The translations under genes and the position numbers were made by a program. A DNA stretch of 56,082 nt from Sulfurimonas sp. Its GTDB lineage: Bacteria > Campylobacterota > Campylobacteria > Campylobacterales > Sulfurimonadaceae. Below are positions 1 through 8,598 of this stretch, piece by piece. Under the pieces are notes generated by a model that searched no databases, was not told the origin of the DNA, and worked only from the letters and a program-made list of their open reading frames with translations. Where the stretch lies: the NCBI GenBank assembly GCA_027013295.1, contig JALUXP010000071.1, forward strand, positions 1-56,082. Reading direction: 5' to 3'. Within the stretch, counting starts at the first letter, position 1, and each line of letters begins with the position of its first letter.

Positions 1-232
1 AACTAGCAACAACTGCCTTTTTAAACTCATCATTATCAATTTGTGAAGCCATCATTGGATTTGTTTCAGTTCCACCACTTGTGGACTGAATAGAGATAGC
101 ATTTTGATAATTTGAATCTAATGTTTACTTATCTAAATGTTTAACAGTCATATTTTGCATTAATGCTTTTTGAGCACATCCACTGAAGCCTAGTAATAAT
201 CCAATAACAAATATTATTTTAATATATTTCAT
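1..232 (-). pseudogene. Lipoprotein gene with internal stop, cut by window edge
   Basis: The reading frame starts at an ATG at 230-232 behind a GGAGAAAG ribosome site. It encodes a lipoprotein signal peptide: a short basic start, a hydrophobic run (IIFVIGLLLG), then the lipobox FSGC at about residues 16-19. After about 35 codons (ending VKHLDK) a TAA stop lies at 125-127. The same frame then stays open to the window edge with ordinary protein-like sequence rich in Ser, Thr and Asn. A single CAA-to-TAA change would explain this. It lies 12 bases after the outer-membrane protein fragment and was probably co-transcribed with it. I do not recognise the family. Alternatives are a real short lipopeptide, or a sequencing error. 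Confidence 0.55.
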
Positions 233-243
233 ATCTTTCTCCA

Positions 244-675
244 TTAAAATTTATAACTAAGACCAATTGTTGTATCGGATAAAGACTGAGTTATATATTG
301 ATCATAGCTAGTCGCTTCATGATTTCTTGTAAGTCCACTTATTTTTAAAAAATAACCAATATTATCATTAAAATCTCCGCTTATACCAATGAAAGCACCA
401 AGTTGTGCAGTTCTTACACTCTCATCGTAATTAATAGACGAAATTGTAAAAGTTTCTGAACCAATACCACCATTAAATCCAACAAAAGCAGAAAAGTATT
501 GATTGAAATTATATGCAAATTCAAATTCACCTAAAAAAAGTACTGTTGAAGTATCAACATTATCATCTAATTGACCACTTGTAAACTGAAGTGTTAAAAC
601 AGGTCTCCATTCAAACCCTGTTCCTCTATTGCTTCCATGTACAAATGATATTTCTAAACCACTTTCTTTAGCTTT
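244..675 (-). pseudogene. C-terminal part of an outer-membrane beta-barrel protein
   Basis: An open frame of 144 codons has no start codon that makes sense and is closed upstream by TAA at 676-678. The translation shows alternating hydrophobic and polar residues and Gly-rich turns (FVGFNGGIGSET, LGAFIGISGD). It ends in the classic barrel signature Ser-Tyr-Lys-Phe, which BAM recognises. The signal peptide and first strands are missing. The break falls two to four bases from an 85-bp palindromic repeat (680-764), so insertion or recombination at that repeat probably removed the 5' part. Family membership (OmpW-like or another small barrel) cannot be fixed from the fragment. Confidence 0.6.
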
Positions 676-679
676 TTAA

Positions 680-764
680 CTCGTTTGTATCGTCCCCGAT
701 GGGAATGCAGACTCTTAAGATAACTAATGAAGTATGCATTCCAAAGCTAGAGCTTAGGAACGAG
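680..764 (-). repeat. Palindromic dispersed repeat, copy A
   Basis: This 85-bp element, read on the minus strand, runs from CTCGTTCC to AACGAG. It contains a hairpin around AAGCTCTAGCTT and the block GCATTCCCATCGGGGACGAT. The same layout and the same 20-base block recur in copy B at 40998-41077. It looks like a non-coding REP- or MITE-like element. One edge coincides with the broken 5' end of the outer-membrane protein gene. The terminal repeats are less perfect than in copy B (ACAAACGAG replaces GGGAACGAG), suggesting an older copy. Confidence 0.7.
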
Positions 765-865
765 GTAAAAAGTGGAAGGCTGGGAGTGAAACGGGTGGAA
801 GAATAAAGTGAAATTTGCACATAACAGTCATAATGATACTTAAGTGAGGGGGGAGTCAAAATAGC

Positions 866-2122
866 CTAAACTTTTGTTTTCAGCCACTCTCTTTTTTGAT
901 ATACATGCCAGTAAATAAAACCTTTTATGAGGGTCTCTATATTCATGATGACAAAGATAGCTATCACACCATAACCCATCTTGTAAGCTATATAGGATGG
1001 GATTACACGAAATATCCATAAAGAAAGGACATTTATCTTGAGTGTAGTTTTTGTAGCCCCAGCACCACGAAGTGAGCCAGAAAACACAAACATGATAGCC
1101 AGAGGAACCTGTGCTAATCCAACTAGGATAAGATAGACTGAAGCTACATAGATAGTCTGTAGATCATTTGTAAAAAGACTGACTATCTCCGTAGCATACA
1201 TAACCATCAGCAAACCAACAAGCCCCATAAATACATAAGCAACTCTTGCACTTATCATACCCATAGCATAGGCTTTATCTAACTCTTTTGCCCCTATACT
1301 TTGACCCACTAATGCCATAGAAGCTACAGCAAAACCAAATCCAGACATAAAGGCAATTCCTTCGATACGAAGTCCCACTTGGTATCCAGCGAGTGGGGCT
1401 GCACCATAAGCTGCAATAATAGAAACAAAGATAAGAAAACTCATACTTGAGATGCCACGATCAAGTGCTGCTGTAGAACCAACTCTCCATGCTCTTTTTA
1501 GGTCAACCACTCTTATGATAGGAAGAATATTAAGTTTAGAGCTTACTCTTTTATACATATATATATATACAACCACATTAAAACTATACGCTATTACAGT
1601 AGCGAGTGCTGCACCAGCAATCCCCATTTGAGGGAAACCAAAATGTCCAAATATCAAAAGATAATTTAAACCAGCATTGAGTACTGCGGAGAAAAGCTTA
1701 ATATAGAGTGAACTTTTTGTATCTCCCGCTGCTGAGAGTGCATTAAAAAGTAAGCTATCTAAAAATATAACGATAAAACCAACCGAAAGTATCTCAAAAT
1801 ATGCAGATCCCAAGGCTGTGACTTCATCCCCAGTTCCCATAAGCATATAAAAATATTCACTTCCATAATAACCGACAAAGCTGACAACAATAGCTAGTAA
1901 AGAGGCAAATATACCTAAACCATAGACCAATGCTGATGCTCTTCTTTTTCTCCCTTGACCAATAAATCTTGAGATAAGAGCATTACCACCTACTATATAT
2001 ACTGTCATCAGAACATTAATAATCATCATAAACTGCATACTGATTCCTACAGCAGCAAGGGCAAAAAAGCTTATAGTGCCTACCATCAACATATCTATAA
2101 GTGATTGGAGAATATCTACCAA
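866..2122 (-). CDS. MATE-family efflux transporter, start codon uncertain
   Basis: This is a multidrug/toxin extrusion (MATE) transporter of the inner membrane, normally exporting cations or drugs in exchange for Na+ or H+. The translation has about twelve hydrophobic segments and MATE-like motifs (DMLMVG near the start, GAAGATK-like GAGATKTT near residue 350). The coordinates use a TTG at 2120-2122, the first recognised start codon. However, typical MATE sequence continues in frame upstream (SQDLKKVLNLAVPAALKG) to about 2176 without any ATG, GTG or TTG. The codon where translation would naturally begin is ATA at 2177-2179, overlapping the stop TAA of the previous gene, where an ATGA junction would be expected. 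The gene may therefore be crippled or use a rare start. Confidence 0.85.
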   Translation of the reverse strand: MVDILQSLIDMLMVGTISFFALAAVGISMQFMMIINVLMTVYIVGGNALISRFIGQGRKRRASALVYGLGIFASLLAIVVSFVGYYGSEYFYMLMGTGDEVTALGSAYFEILSVGFIVIFLDSLLFNALSAAGDTKSSLYIKLFSAVLNAGLNYLLIFGHFGFPQMGIAGAALATVIAYSFNVVVYIYMYKRVSSKLNILPIIRVVDLKRAWRVGSTAALDRGISSMSFLIFVSIIAAYGAAPLAGYQVGLRIEGIAFMSGFGFAVASMALVGQSIGAKELDKAYAMGMISARVAYVFMGLVGLLMVMYATEIVSLFTNDLQTIYVASVYLILVGLAQVPLAIMFVFSGSLRGAGATKTTLKINVLSLWIFRVIPSYIAYKMGYGVIAIFVIMNIETLIKGFIYWHVYQKREWLKTKV

Positions 2123-2175
2123 GCCTTTCAGTGCAGCAGGTACAGCAAGGTTTAAAACCTTTTTTAAATCCTGAC

Positions 2176-2445
2176 TTATGAGAATAATTTTGAAACCTTT
2201 TGCAGCTCTGCTATGAGTTCATCTCTTGTTTGAAAAGTTAAAGTTTTTTTAATCTTTGTATCCTCCCCTTGAGGGGTAAAATCAAAGATGAGGACATAAC
2301 GCAGTACATTTACTTTATCTTCGTTCATCTCTGTCCACTCAAGACTCATCTCTGCAGTCTCTCCATTAAATTCCACAATACTTGCTGGATACAATCTTGT
2401 AAGTTTTGAGAGATCTAAAATACCCTCTTTTGTTTTATAATTCAT
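2176..2445 (-). CDS. Small conserved-looking protein of unknown function
   Basis: This 89-residue soluble protein has no signal peptide or membrane segment. The sequence mixes beta-like stretches (RYVLIFDFTP, KKTLTFQT) with a C-terminal helix (RDELIAELQKVSKLF). It lies in a three-gene minus-strand run: small membrane protein, this gene, MATE transporter. Its TAA stop overlaps the presumed ancestral MATE start, so the two were translationally coupled. I do not recognise a family. Confidence 0.7.
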   Translation of the reverse strand: MNYKTKEGILDLSKLTRLYPASIVEFNGETAEMSLEWTEMNEDKVNVLRYVLIFDFTPQGEDTKIKKTLTFQTRDELIAELQKVSKLFS

Positions 2446-2463
2446 TCTTTTTCCATTTAAAGG

Positions 2464-2742
2464 TTAGTTATCTAAATTTTTATTCATTTTTCCAGTTTTC
2501 ATCTTGACAAAAGCTAAGAAGCCAAATACCACTCCGATGATAATGGAGACAACACCAAATATATCGTCTCTCTCCCATGCCATCACTATCCAACAAACAT
2601 CTGCGACTAAATACACAGCCACAGCTTCATAAATCTTACCACGAAAAGTAAGGTAGGCACCAATGTTAAGAAATAAACCACCTATAACCGCAAAACTAAT
2701 CAACTTTGATCCTTTATTTTTTGTGAAATGCAAGGTTAGCAT
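2464..2742 (-). CDS. Small inner-membrane protein of unknown function
   Basis: This 92-residue protein has three predicted membrane segments (about residues 13-32, 37-54 and 62-80), a Lys-rich N-terminus and a polar Lys/Asn tail. The ATG at 2740-2742 is the only plausible start. The spacing to the next gene is 18 bases, suggesting one transcript with the following small gene and the MATE transporter. No family is recognised. The divergent upstream region, 2743-2838, carries the flaG promoter on the other strand. Confidence 0.7.
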   Translation of the reverse strand: MLTLHFTKNKGSKLISFAVIGGLFLNIGAYLTFRGKIYEAVAVYLVADVCWIVMAWERDDIFGVVSIIIGVVFGFLAFVKMKTGKMNKNLDN

Positions 2743-2771
2743 AAAGAATTTAAAAATTTACATTATTTTAC

Positions 2772-2798
2772 TAAAGTTTATTTTTCTTTTGTCGATAT
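2772..2798 (+). promoter_or_regulatory. Sigma-28 (FliA) promoter for flaG
   Basis: TAAAGTTT at 2772-2779 is followed by exactly 11 bases and then GTCGATAT at 2791-2798. This matches the flagellar sigma-28 layout TAAAGTTT-N11-GCCGATAA, with the CGATAT form seen in Campylobacterota. It sits 40 bases before the flaG ATG. No comparable sigma-70 extended -10 box is seen between it and the gene. Confidence 0.85.
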
Positions 2799-2838
2799 AT
2801 TGAGTAATAGCAATATTCTTTAAAAAAAGGAGCAAGTC

Positions 2839-3207
2839 ATGGAAGACATAGCTAAGGTAACACAACAACCACTAAGACAGAGAGTCGCATCAACTTCTAC
2901 AGGAAACGAGGTGCAACAGGTAAAACAACAAAACCTCATCAAAGAGATACAAAAAGAGGTTACAACTCAATCTAACAAAATCAAATCACCTGAAGATGTT
3001 CAAAACTTAGTTCAGCAACTCAATAAAGCGATAGAGCCAATCAGCACAACACTCTCTTTTGGTGTTGACAACAATGATATATTTTATGTTTCAGTAACAG
3101 ATTTATCATCCGATCAAATAATAAGAAGATTTCCAGCTGAAAGAGCTGCTAATTTCTTACCAAAAATGCAAGAAGTAACTGGAATATTGTTTGACTCAAA
3201 AGGGTAA
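2839..3207 (+). CDS. flaG: FlaG-family flagellar protein
   Basis: This 122-residue protein has a Gln/Lys-rich, probably disordered N-terminal half. Its C-terminal FlaG domain (about residues 55-120) contains LSFGVDNNDIFYVSVTD and a Q-I-I-R-R-F-P segment, matching the family pattern of an amphipathic strand, an acidic turn and I-R-x-[IF]-P. FlaG proteins influence filament length and flagellin secretion; in Campylobacter and Helicobacter they are late (class 3) flagellar genes. The upstream sigma-28 promoter agrees with that. AAAGGAGC precedes the ATG. It stands alone, with argG following under its own promoter. Confidence 0.85.
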   Translation: MEDIAKVTQQPLRQRVASTSTGNEVQQVKQQNLIKEIQKEVTTQSNKIKSPEDVQNLVQQLNKAIEPISTTLSFGVDNNDIFYVSVTDLSSDQIIRRFPAERAANFLPKMQEVTGILFDSKG

Positions 3208-3225
3208 ACCTTTATCTTTTTGAGT
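3194..3225 (+). terminator. Possible hairpin terminator after flaG
   Basis: ACTCAAAA (3194-3201) pairs with TTTTGAGT (3218-3225), with an inner AAGG/CCTT pairing. It overlaps the end of flaG. The stem is AT-rich and is not followed by a good T-run, so the call is weak. Confidence 0.3.
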
Positions 3226-3278
3226 GCTATCTTTCTTAATCCCACTTTCTACTAACCATATATTAATATACTTTGTTA

Positions 3279-3284
3279 TATAAT
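3279..3284 (+). promoter_or_regulatory. -10 box for argG operon
   Basis: TATAAT within GTTATATAATCGCG lies 36 bases before the argG start. Campylobacterota sigma-70 promoters rely mainly on an extended -10 box with a poorly conserved -35, which fits here. Confidence 0.55.
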
Positions 3285-3320
3285 CGCGAAATTAATTTTG
3301 CATAATAAGGTTTTAAATAG

Positions 3321-4535
3321 ATGAAAAAAGAAGTTAAAAAAGTAGTCCTTGCCTATTCAGGTGGACTTGATACTAGTATTATTTTAAAATGGCTCCAAGA
3401 TGAGTATAAATGTGAAGTGGTAACTTTCACAGCAGACTTAGGACAAGGTGAAGAGTTAGAACCAGCTCGCATTAAAGCCTTGGAGTTTGGAATCAAACCT
3501 GAAAATATTTTCATAGATGATTTAAGAGAAGAGTTTGTAAAAGACTATGTATATCCTATGTTTAGAGCGAATGCAATCTATGAGGGAGAGTACCTCTTAG
3601 GCACTTCAATAGCTCGTCCACTCATAGCAAAAAGACAGGCTGAGATCGCAAAAATTACTGGCGCTGATGGAGTAAGTCATGGTGCTACGGGAAAAGGAAA
3701 CGATCAAATACGATTTGAGATGGGCTATCTTAGTCAAGATGCTACCCTGACCATCATTGCCCCTTGGCGTGAATGGGATCTAAACTCAAGAGAAAAACTA
3801 CTCGCCTATGCTGATAAACATGGTATTCCCATTGAAAAAAAAGGGAAAAAGTCTCCTTATTCTATGGATGCGAACTTACTTCATATCTCTTATGAAGGTG
3901 GCATCCTTGAAGATCCAAATGCAGAGCCAGAAGAATCTATGTGGCTCTGGTCTAACTCTCCAGAGAATGCACCTGACAAGGCTGAGTACATTGAAATCGG
4001 TTATGCTCATGGTGATCCAGTAACACTAAACGGCGAAGAGCTCTCCCCTGCTATAATGTTAAAAACTTTAAACGAGCTTGGTGGAAAACATGGTATTGGT
4101 CGTGTTGACATCGTTGAAAATAGATTTGTTGGGATGAAAGCTCGTGGATGCTATGAGACTCCAGGTGGGACTATTATGCTCAAAGCACACCGTGCTATAG
4201 AGTCTATTACGCTTGACCGTGAAGCGGCACACCTCAAAGATGAGATGATGCCAAAGTACGCAAAACTCATCTATAATGGTTTTTGGTTTGCACCTGAGAG
4301 AGAGATGCTTCAAGCCGCGATAGATAGAAGTCAAGAGTTTGTAAACGGAGTAGTACGCCTCAAACTCTACAAAGGAAGTATCATGGTAGTGGGTCGCACC
4401 TCTGCTGATTCACTTTTCAATGAAGAGTATTCGACCTTTGAAGAGGATGAAGTATATAACCAAAAAGATGCAGAGGGTTTTATCAAGCTCAATGCACTTA
4501 GATTTATCATCGCTGGTAAAGCTAGAAGAAAATAA
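3321..4535 (+). CDS. argG: Argininosuccinate synthase
   Basis: This cytoplasmic enzyme joins citrulline and aspartate using ATP, the penultimate step of arginine synthesis. The 404-residue length is normal. The N-terminal ATP-binding P-loop reads AYSGGLDTS (about residues 11-19). The substrate motifs GTSIARP (about 94-100) and [15 protein letters not shown] (about 119-133) are intact. The ATG follows AATAAGG. It is the first gene of a long plus-strand run continuing with the FTR/rhodanese gene 18 bases later. Confidence 0.97.
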   Translation: MKKEVKKVVLAYSGGLDTSIILKWLQDEYKCEVVTFTADLGQGEELEPARIKALEFGIKPENIFIDDLREEFVKDYVYPMFRANAIYEGEYLLGTSIARPLIAKRQAEIAKITGADGVSHGATGKGNDQIRFEMGYLSQDATLTIIAPWREWDLNSREKLLAYADKHGIPIEKKGKKSPYSMDANLLHISYEGGILEDPNAEPEESMWLWSNSPENAPDKAEYIEIGYAHGDPVTLNGEELSPAIMLKTLNELGGKHGIGRVDIVENRFVGMKARGCYETPGGTIMLKAHRAIESITLDREAAHLKDEMMPKYAKLIYNGFWFAPEREMLQAAIDRSQEFVNGVVRLKLYKGSIMVVGRTSADSLFNEEYSTFEEDEVYNQKDAEGFIKLNALRFIIAGKARRK

Positions 4536-4553
4536 ATAGATATAAAAGGAAAA

Positions 4554-5291
4554 ATGATGAGCATAATTAAAATAGATATAGATTCACCAGAATTTCAAGC
4601 AAGGCTAGAAAAAACTATCAAATTTACTGATAAAGTATGTGAAACACGAGGATGGGTGTACAACCCCCAAGAGGAAGTAAATGAGGGTGTACAGATGGGT
4701 CTTGCTAGAAACAAGATGATGTACAATAAACTTTTTTGCCCATGTTTTATGGTTGAAGAGGTTGACGGAAAACCACAAAGTGTTGATGACAGGATATGCC
4801 CATGTAAACCTGCTATTGAAAAAGAGATACCTGAAGATGGAACTTGTCACTGTGGCATCTATTGTACACCAGAATTTGCAGAAGCTAAAAAATTGGAGAT
4901 GGGCTTGGAAGAAGCTGTACATACTCACTCTCGTGGTTTAACACAAGAGGAGTGTGAATCACTCCTAAATCAAGGTGAACTTGACGGAGATGAACTCGTA
5001 GCCCTACTTGAAGCTCGTGAACTTGGTATGGTAAAATTTACACTTGTTGATGTTCGTGAGCATATGGAGTGGCAGATGGGTCACATCAAAGGGGCAGATA
5101 AACTAACCCCAACCTCTTCATTTTACCAGTCACTTGAAGAGGCGAATCTCTCTAAAAAAGAGGTTAACATTGTTTACTGTCATGTTGGAAGTAGAAGTGC
5201 ACATGTTGCAGGAATCATGAGAGATATGGGTTACAGGATAAGCAATTTAACACATGGTATTGTTTCGTACGGTGGGGAGATTAGTCGTTAA
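4554..5291 (+). CDS. Ferredoxin-thioredoxin reductase catalytic domain fused to rhodanese
   Basis: This 245-residue protein has two domains. The N-terminal part carries three cysteine motifs of the ferredoxin-thioredoxin reductase beta subunit: CPC at residues 62-64, CPC at 82-84 and CHC at 98-100, plus Cys104. These normally hold a 4Fe-4S cluster next to a redox-active disulfide. Spacings (17 and 13 residues) are longer than the plant type (16 and 8). The C-terminal half (about 155-245) is a rhodanese domain with the active loop C209-H-V-G-S-R214. A role in thiol redox or sulfur transfer is inferred; the electron donor and target are unknown. The start is the first of two tandem ATGs behind AAAAGGAAAA. 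It sits between argG and rplI, probably in one transcript. Confidence 0.85.
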   Translation: MMSIIKIDIDSPEFQARLEKTIKFTDKVCETRGWVYNPQEEVNEGVQMGLARNKMMYNKLFCPCFMVEEVDGKPQSVDDRICPCKPAIEKEIPEDGTCHCGIYCTPEFAEAKKLEMGLEEAVHTHSRGLTQEECESLLNQGELDGDELVALLEARELGMVKFTLVDVREHMEWQMGHIKGADKLTPTSSFYQSLEEANLSKKEVNIVYCHVGSRSAHVAGIMRDMGYRISNLTHGIVSYGGEISR

Positions 5292-5354
5292 AATCAAACT
5301 AATTTGATGGGCTTTGTGCCAAATAAACTAAATGAAGTAACATTAAGGAAAATT

Positions 5355-5801
5355 ATGAAAGTATTACTTATAAAAGATGTAAAAAGTCTTGGAAAAAAAG
5401 GTGAGGTTAAAGATGTTAAAGATGGTTATGGAAAAAACTTTCTTATAGGAAAAGGATTTGCAAGAGCTGCAACACCCGAGATACTAGAACAGCATGCTAA
5501 AGATGAACTCATAGTGGCACAGAACCTTGAGAAAGAGGTAGATGCATTAAAAGTTATCGCTAAAAAACTTGACAAAGCAGAGATACTCATCACAAAAAAA
5601 CTAGGAACTAAAGGTCACCTTTTTGGCTCAGTCACTAAAGATGAAATAGCACATGCACTTCAAGAGCAACATGGAATTGAGATTGATAAGAAACATATCA
5701 ATGAAAAGTCTGCTATTAAAACTATTGGTGAGCATGACTTAGATTTTAAACTTGGGCATGGGCTTCATGCAACAATCCATGTCGATGTTCAAGGCGAATA
5801 A
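5355..5801 (+). CDS. rplI: 50S ribosomal protein L9
   Basis: This 148-residue protein begins MKVLLIKDVKSLGKKGE, the standard L9 start. The N-terminal rRNA-binding domain (VKDGYGKNFLIGKGFA) is followed by the long central helix and a C-terminal domain. The frame stays open further upstream (to 5304), but ATG 5355 has AAGGAAAATT in front and matches the family length. It lies between the FTR/rhodanese gene and hslV, the order usual in Campylobacterota. Confidence 0.96.
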   Translation: MKVLLIKDVKSLGKKGEVKDVKDGYGKNFLIGKGFARAATPEILEQHAKDELIVAQNLEKEVDALKVIAKKLDKAEILITKKLGTKGHLFGSVTKDEIAHALQEQHGIEIDKKHINEKSAIKTIGEHDLDFKLGHGLHATIHVDVQGE

Positions 5802-5810
5802 AGGAATTTA

Positions 5811-6350
5811 ATGTTTGATGCTACAACGATACTTGCTTACAAAGGCAAGAGTAAAGCTGTCATAGGTGGAGATGGACAAGTTACCTTTGGCGACTCTGTC
5901 TTAAAAAGTAATGCCACAAAGATTCGTACACTTCACAAAGGGAAAATTCTTGCAGGTTTTGCTGGAAGCACGGCGGATGCTTTTAACCTTTTTGATATGT
6001 TTGAAGACTTTTTAGAAAATAAAAAAGGTGATATGTTGAAATCTGTCATTGAATTTTCTAAAGCATGGCGAAAAGACAAAGTACTTCGCAGATTGGAGGC
6101 TATGATGATAGTGCTTAACCAAGAACATATCTTCATTCTCACTGGAAATGGAGATGTTGTTGAGCCTGAAGATGGTGAAATAGCATCTATTGGAAGTGGT
6201 GGAAACTACGCCATCTCTGCTGCTCGTGCACTCAAAAAGCATGCAAGTTTAGATGAAGAAGAACTAGTTAAAGAGTCCCTTCATATTGCAGCAGACCTGT
6301 GCATCTATACAAACCACAATATCAAAACATTAACTTTAGAGGACTCATAA
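5811..6350 (+). CDS. hslV: ATP-dependent protease peptidase subunit HslV
   Basis: HslV is the proteolytic core of the HslUV (ClpYQ) complex, an N-terminal-threonine hydrolase related to proteasome beta subunits. The 179-residue chain starts [13 protein letters not shown]. Removal of a short propeptide would expose a Thr (residue 5 or 6). [10 protein letters not shown] and the [14 protein letters not shown] segment match the family. It lies nine bases after rplI and four bases before hslU, so both subunits are co-expressed. Confidence 0.96.
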   Translation: MFDATTILAYKGKSKAVIGGDGQVTFGDSVLKSNATKIRTLHKGKILAGFAGSTADAFNLFDMFEDFLENKKGDMLKSVIEFSKAWRKDKVLRRLEAMMIVLNQEHIFILTGNGDVVEPEDGEIASIGSGGNYAISAARALKKHASLDEEELVKESLHIAADLCIYTNHNIKTLTLEDS

Positions 6351-6354
6351 AAAA

Positions 6355-7686
6355 ATGAACTTAACCCCAAAAGAGATAGTTGAATACTTAGACAAATATG
6401 TCATAAGTCAAAATGATGCCAAAAAGACAATAGCACTTGCACTGAGAACTAGATACAGAAGAATGCAACTAGATTCTGAGATGCAACGAGAAATTACTCC
6501 TAAAAATATTCTTATGATAGGCTCTACTGGTGTTGGTAAAACTGAAATTTCCAGACGACTGGCAAAGATGATGAGTGTACCTTTCATAAAAGTAGAAGCT
6601 TCAAAATATACAGAAGTTGGTTTTGTTGGTCGAGATGTTGAGTCTATGGTACGAGACTTAGTTGTCAATTCTATCAGTATCGTCAGAGCTGAAAAAGAGG
6701 AAGAAAATCAAGAAAAAATACAAAACTATGTCCTAAACAGGATAGTTGAAAAACTGCTCCCACCTCTTCTTGAGAGTGCAAGTGAATCAAAAAAAGAGGA
6801 TTACAAAAAGCTTCTTCAAGCGATGGAGACAAAAGTTGAATCTGGTGAGATGGACGATAAAATCATCGAGATAGAGATAGACACAAACATCCAAGTTGAA
6901 TTTGCCGATAGTAACTTACCACCAGAAATGCTAAAAGTGCAAGAATCATTTTCAAAAGTTTTTGCCCAAATGAGCAAAGATGAAAAGAAAAAAGAGCTCA
7001 GTGTAAAAGATGCCAAGATAATGCTTCAAGCTGAAGGGGCATCTAAACTCATAGATGCAAACTCTATCCATACCCAAGCTCTTAAGCGTGCTGAAAATGG
7101 TGGCATCATTTTTTTAGATGAGATCGACAAAATAGCACTCAGTGAAAAATCTGCAGGAAGAAATGACCCATCAAAAGAGGGAGTGCAACGAGATCTTCTT
7201 CCAATAGTTGAAGGGAGTAGTATTACTACAAAATATGGTGTTATCAATACAGACCATATACTCTTTATCGCTGCTGGTGCATTTCATGTAAGTAAGCCAA
7301 GTGACTTAATCCCAGAACTTCAGGGTCGTTTTCCACTTCGAGTAGAGCTAGAAAGCCTTACAGAGGAGACTCTTTATCAAATACTCACTCAAACAAAAAA
7401 CTCTCTTTTAGTACAATACCAAGCACTCATGAGTGTCGAGGGCATGGAGTTGATTTTTGAAGATGATGCAGTGAGGGCTATTGCAAAATTGGCACACAGA
7501 GCCAATGAAATCACAGAAGATATTGGAGCTCGTCGGCTACATACTGTACTAGAGCGTATACTGGAGGATATAAGTTTCATAGCAGATGAGTATAAAGATA
7601 AAAAATTTATTATCACCGCTGACTTAGTCCATGAAAAACTTGATACTGTTGTAGATGATGATGATCTATCTAGATATATTTTATAA
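6355..7686 (+). CDS. hslU: HslU ATPase subunit
   Basis: This AAA+ unfoldase feeds substrates to HslV. It is 443 residues, the normal length. The Walker A motif is GSTGVGKTE (about residues 57-65), with Walker B IIFLDEIDKI (about 249-258). The intermediate I-domain lies between them (about 110-230), and sensor and arginine-finger regions follow (GRFPLRVEL, GARRLHTVLE). The C-terminus DDDLSRYIL is the tail that docks into HslV. It is co-transcribed with hslV and followed nine bases later by era. Confidence 0.97.
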   Translation: MNLTPKEIVEYLDKYVISQNDAKKTIALALRTRYRRMQLDSEMQREITPKNILMIGSTGVGKTEISRRLAKMMSVPFIKVEASKYTEVGFVGRDVESMVRDLVVNSISIVRAEKEEENQEKIQNYVLNRIVEKLLPPLLESASESKKEDYKKLLQAMETKVESGEMDDKIIEIEIDTNIQVEFADSNLPPEMLKVQESFSKVFAQMSKDEKKKELSVKDAKIMLQAEGASKLIDANSIHTQALKRAENGGIIFLDEIDKIALSEKSAGRNDPSKEGVQRDLLPIVEGSSITTKYGVINTDHILFIAAGAFHVSKPSDLIPELQGRFPLRVELESLTEETLYQILTQTKNSLLVQYQALMSVEGMELIFEDDAVRAIAKLAHRANEITEDIGARRLHTVLERILEDISFIADEYKDKKFIITADLVHEKLDTVVDDDDLSRYIL

Positions 7687-7695
7687 AGGAAACAG

Positions 7696-8598
7696 ATGAC
7701 AAAGGTAGATTCTTCAAAAAGAACCCATGCGGGCTTTGTATCTTTAATTGGTCGTCCTAATGCAGGAAAAAGCACTCTAATGAACTCACTTCTTGGTGAA
7801 AATATTGCTATGGTATCGCAAAAAGCGAATGCTACAAGAAAGCGTTCTAACGCAATAGTAATGTATGAAGATACACAGATAATCTTTGTAGATACTCCAG
7901 GGCTTCATGAACGGGAAAAAGTTTTAAATCAATATATGTTAGATGAAGCACTTAAAGCGATGGGTGATTGTGATCTCATCGTTTATTTAGCCCCTATTAC
8001 CGATGGTGTTGAACACTATGAAAAATTTTTAAAACTTAACAATGATAGGGTAAAGCATATCATAGTTCTTAGCAAAATAGATCAAGTCAAGCAAGATAAA
8101 CTCTTCAAACGCATAGCTTCATACAACCAATTTGCAGATAGATTTGAAGCCCTTATTCCTGTTGCAATTCCCAGAAAAGTTGGTCACGAAGACCTCTTAA
8201 AACAGATATCAAAATATCTTCCAGAGTCACCTTTTCTTTATGATCCAGAGGATTTAACAAGTGAGCTAGTCCGTGATATATATGCAGGTTTTATCCGTGA
8301 AGGTATTTTTGAAAATGTAAGTGATGAGATACCTTATGAGAGTGATGTTATCATTGATTCGATAGATGAAGATGATGGACTCGATGTCATCCATGCTACT
8401 ATTATCATAGAAAAAGAATCTCAAAAAGGGATTATTATAGGTAAAGGTGGAGAATCCATCAAACGCATCGGTCAATCTGCACGAGAAAAGATAGAAAGAC
8501 TAAGCACAAAAAAAGCCTATTTAGATTTACAAGTTACAGTCAAAAAAGGTTGGACAAAAGATAAGGTATTTTTAGAAGAGATAGGTTACAAGGCATGA
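7696..8598 (+). CDS. era: GTPase Era
   Basis: Era is an essential GTPase that binds the 3' end of 16S rRNA and aids 30S assembly. The 300-residue protein has G1 GRPNAGKST, G3 DTPGLH, a G4 of the form SKID (the usual is NKxD), and a C-terminal KH domain with GIIIGKGGESIKRIG. Its TGA stop overlaps the ATG of the next gene, so translation is coupled to the peptidoglycan enzyme downstream. Confidence 0.96.
   Translation: MTKVDSSKRTHAGFVSLIGRPNAGKSTLMNSLLGENIAMVSQKANATRKRSNAIVMYEDTQIIFVDTPGLHEREKVLNQYMLDEALKAMGDCDLIVYLAPITDGVEHYEKFLKLNNDRVKHIIVLSKIDQVKQDKLFKRIASYNQFADRFEALIPVAIPRKVGHEDLLKQISKYLPESPFLYDPEDLTSELVRDIYAGFIREGIFENVSDEIPYESDVIIDSIDEDDGLDVIHATIIIEKESQKGIIIGKGGESIKRIGQSAREKIERLSTKKAYLDLQVTVKKGWTKDKVFLEEIGYKA

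Noticed and set aside
668-859. A 63-codon minus-strand open frame across the palindromic repeat
   Set aside because: It is built largely from repeat sequence, has no ribosome site and no recognisable features.
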